9,388 nucleotides of DNA. Origin: Gammaproteobacteria bacterium (GTDB taxonomy: Bacteria; Gemmatimonadota; Gemmatimonadetes; Longimicrobiales; Gaopeijiaceae). The translations under genes were made by a program, and so were the position numbers. This document shows positions 7,305 through 9,388 of the stretch, in pieces (positions within the stretch are counted from its first letter, which is position 1; every line of letters begins with the position of its first letter). The DNA is taken from positions 1-9,388 of the forward strand of contig VYDD01000354.1 of the NCBI GenBank assembly GCA_009843625.1, given 5' to 3'. The notes under the pieces were generated by a model, which worked only from the letters and a program-made list of their open reading frames with translations, searched no databases and was not told the DNA's origin.

Positions 7305-9388
7305 ATGGCGAAACTCAAGCGGGAACTCGGGCTCTTCGACGTCTACGCCATCGCCACCGGCGCCACCCTGAGTTCGGGATTCTTCCTGCTGCCGGGTCTT
7401 GCGGCCGCGCAGGCCGGGGGGGCGATCCCCGTCGCCTACCTGCTGGCGGGCCTGCTTCTCCTGCCGGGCATCCTCAGCATGGCCGAGCTGTCGACCGCCA
7501 TGCCCCGCGCCGGCGGCATCTACTACTTCCTGGACCGCAGCATGGGCCAGCGGGTCGGGGCGATCGGCGGATTCGGCACCTGGACCACGCTCACCCTCAA
7601 GTCCGCTTTCGCGCTGGTGGGACTCGGCGCCTACCTGCAGGTCTACTATCCCGACGCGCCCGCCGGCCCCATCGCCCTCGCCTTCGCGGCGGGATTCGGC
7701 GCGGTCAACCTCTTCGGCGCGAAGAAGACCAGCTCCATCCAGCTGGTCCTGACCGTGGCGCTGCTGGCCATGCTGGGATGGCTGATCGGGACCGGCGTCA
7801 CCGCCGTCGACCCCGGCGTCTTCGAAGGCGCGTTCGAGCTGGGCGCCTCTCCCTTCTTCGCCACCGTGGGGCTGGTGATCGTGTCGTACATGGGGCTCAC
7901 CCACGTCGCCTCGGTCTCCGAGGAGGTCAAGAACCCGGACCGCAACCTGGCGCTGGGCATGCTGCTGGCCTTTTTCACGGTGCTGCTCGTCTACGTGCTC
8001 GGCACCTGGGCGATGGTCGGGGCGATCGGGGTCGAGGCGCTCTCCGCCGATGGCGGCAACCTGGCGCCCGCGGCGGCGATGGCCCGGGCGGTCTCCGGCA
8101 GCACGGGCGAAGTCGTCATGACCGTGGCCGCCATCCTCGCCTTCACGTCGGTGGGGAACGCCGGAGTGCTGTCCGCGAGCCGTTACCCGCTGGCCATGAG
8201 CCGCGACCACGTCCTGCCGGCCGCGCTCCGGCGCATCAGCCGGTGGGGCACGCCCTGGGTCGCGGTCCTCGCCACCGTGGGGCTGATCGTCCTCTGGCTC
8301 CTGCTCTTCGACCCGTCCAGCATCGCGAAGCTGGCGAGCGCCTTCCAGCTCATCATGTTCGCCCTCGCGTGCCTCGCCGTGATCGTCATGCGCGAGAGCG
8401 GTCTCGCCCCCTACGACCCCGGCTTCCGGGCGCCCCTGTACCCCTGGGTCCAGATCATCGGCATCGTCATCCCCTTTCCGCTGATCGTCGAGATGGGCTG
8501 GCTGGCCACCCTGCTGAGCGTCGCCTTCGTCGCCTTCGGGCTCCTCTGGTACAGCCTCTACACCCGCGATCACGTGCGCCGGGAGGGCGCCATCTACCAC
8601 GTCTTCGAGCGGCTGGGCCAGCAGCGCAACCAGGGGCTGGAGGGGGAACTGCTCCAGATCCTCAAGGAGAAGGGGGTGCGCGACGCGGATCCCTTCGAGG
8701 AACTCATGGCGTCTTCGGCAGTGCTGGACTACCAGGACGCCGTCCGCTTCTCCGAACTGGTGGACCGTGCGTCACAGGTGCTGTCGGAACAGCTCGGCCT
8801 GGATGCCGACAGTCTCGCGCAGGGATTCTTCGAGGACAGCGGCAGCGGCCTGACGCCGGTATCCCAGGGCGTCGTCCTGGAACACCTGCGCCTCGACTCC
8901 ATCCCGGGTCACCGCATGGTCCTCGCCCGCGTCCATGGGGGGATCGAGATCGATGTCGGCGAACCCGACGTCCCGCCGGCGGACGACGAGCTCATCCAGG
9001 CGGCGTTCTTCCTGGCGAGCCCGGAGCCCGATTCAGGCCGCCATCTGCGCATCCTGGCCCAGATTGCGGGCCGCGTAGACGACGAGAGCTTCCTCACGGA
9101 GTGGCTCGAAGCGGAAGACAACCTGGAGCTGCGCGAGGTCATGCTGCGCGACGAACGCATGCTGGTGGTCGAGGTGCTGCGTGAAGGGGCGAGCAGCTCG
9201 CTGGCGGGAATGACCATCCACGACATGGCGCTGCCCGAGAGCACCCTGGCGGCCATGATCCGGCGGCGCGGACAGCTCGTAGTTCCCCATGACGACACCG
9301 TCATCGAGCAGGGCGACCGCCGTACCATCCTGGGTTCCCCCCGCGACATCCTCGACCTGCGGCACCGCTACGCCGTGCACGCCACGAC
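7305..9388 (+). CDS. APC-superfamily permease fused to PTS EIIA-like and TrkA-C (RCK_C) domains, 3' end outside window
   Basis: The frame is open from ATG 7305 to the window edge (694 full codons, no stop). Residues 1 to about 418 are a transporter of the amino acid-polyamine-organocation fold with about 12 helices: GATLSSGFFLLPG (19-31) is the helix-1 substrate/ion segment, MPRAGGIYYF follows, and SEEVKNPDRN (205-214) is the usual APC loop. A charged linker (419-463, with LLQILKEKG and DPFEEL) leads to a region at about 464-612 resembling the fructose/nitrogen-type PTS EIIA domain: the GVVLEHLRL block carries H527 where the phospho-His normally lies (usual 'PH' is 'EH' here), and RHLRILAQIAG matches the later conserved HL segment. 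From 613 on, VVEVLREGASSSLAGM, IRRRGQLVVPHDD (P661) and EQGDRRTILG (G670, D671) mark a TrkA-C/RCK_C domain. No Rossmann RCK_N is seen. Substrate could be amino acids or a cation such as potassium. The upstream gap is 12 nt, with only a weak AGAGAG ahead of the start. Confidence 0.87.
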   Translation, partial: MAKLKRELGLFDVYAIATGATLSSGFFLLPGLAAAQAGGAIPVAYLLAGLLLLPGILSMAELSTAMPRAGGIYYFLDRSMGQRVGAIGGFGTWTTLTLKSAFALVGLGAYLQVYYPDAPAGPIALAFAAGFGAVNLFGAKKTSSIQLVLTVALLAMLGWLIGTGVTAVDPGVFEGAFELGASPFFATVGLVIVSYMGLTHVASVSEEVKNPDRNLALGMLLAFFTVLLVYVLGTWAMVGAIGVEALSADGGNLAPAAAMARAVSGSTGEVVMTVAAILAFTSVGNAGVLSASRYPLAMSRDHVLPAALRRISRWGTPWVAVLATVGLIVLWLLLFDPSSIAKLASAFQLIMFALACLAVIVMRESGLAPYDPGFRAPLYPWVQIIGIVIPFPLIVEMGWLATLLSVAFVAFGLLWYSLYTRDHVRREGAIYHVFERLGQQRNQGLEGELLQILKEKGVRDADPFEELMASSAVLDYQDAVRFSELVDRASQVLSEQLGLDADSLAQGFFEDSGSGLTPVSQGVVLEHLRLDSIPGHRMVLARVHGGIEIDVGEPDVPPADDELIQAAFFLASPEPDSGRHLRILAQIAGRVDDESFLTEWLEAEDNLELREVMLRDERMLVVEVLREGASSSLAGMTIHDMALPESTLAAMIRRRGQLVVPHDDTVIEQGDRRTILGSPRDILDLRHRYAVHAT

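Noticed and set aside
7416..7422. Run of seven G bases in the permease gene, as a possible slippage or phase-variation site
   Set aside because: The frame is intact through it and encodes an ordinary Ala-Gly-Gly-Ala stretch of helix sequence; a single G7 is unremarkable at this GC content.
6696..8600. Open frame of 634 codons on the - strand
   Set aside because: Its Asp/Glu/Gly/His/Arg-rich composition without hydrophobic pattern or motifs, opposite the membrane-protein genes, marks it as a shadow.
6977..9184. Open frame of 735 codons on the + strand in another frame over the permease
   Set aside because: It is an Arg/Gly/Pro/His-rich shadow. The frame starting at 7305 shows permease, EIIA-like and TrkA-C motifs and stays open to the window end.
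1..9388. A defence island, biosynthetic cluster or mobile element as the 'undescribed system'
   Set aside because: I found no nuclease-effector pair, toxin-antitoxin pair, transposase, integrase, terminal inverted repeats or spaced direct repeats. The genes are mostly housekeeping or metabolic types; the only unusual architecture is the fused permease.

Overview
The window is a GC-rich bacterial segment with tightly packed genes, all read from the + strand. There are seven protein-coding genes: the first has lost its start and the last has lost its end to the window edges. I saw no tRNA, rRNA, insertion sequence, CRISPR array or prophage-like gene. The best guess for the source is a member of Gemmatimonadota. 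The reasons are the very high GC at third codon positions, the large secreted Asp-box 'VPS10/BNR' protein of a kind common in that phylum, and aerobic haem-copper respiration genes. This is inference from gene style; other high-GC phyla such as Acidobacteriota are not excluded.

Layout: (1) positions 1-407 hold the C-terminal part of a DEDDh (DnaQ-like) 3'-5' exonuclease with an ExoX-like C-terminal module. (2) A 128-nt gap follows, the only sizeable non-coding stretch; it may carry a promoter and contains an imperfect hairpin. (3) 536-3508 encodes a secreted beta-propeller protein with about eleven Asp-box repeats. (4) 3553-3948 encodes a small four-helix membrane protein of the 'HSG(L/V)R(W/Y)' type. 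(5) 3968-5920 encodes a large acyl-CoA dehydrogenase with a C-terminal extension. (6) 5933-6862 encodes haem A synthase (CtaA). (7) 6852-7292 encodes a DUF420/CtaM-like oxidase assembly protein that overlaps the end of ctaA. (8) 7305 to the window end encodes an APC-superfamily permease fused to a PTS EIIA-like domain and a TrkA-C (RCK_C) domain.

From 536 onward the gaps are 44, 19, 12, -11 and 12 nt, so the genes could form one transcript or two. The clearest functional pair is ctaA plus the DUF420 gene, which together serve assembly of haem-A cytochrome c oxidase in aerobic respiration. The acyl-CoA dehydrogenase feeds electrons into the respiratory chain, but its link to its neighbours is only positional. 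The most unusual object is the three-part permease: a secondary transporter joined to two cytosolic domains that, in other bacteria, belong to the EIIA-Ntr and Trk/Ktr potassium regulatory systems.
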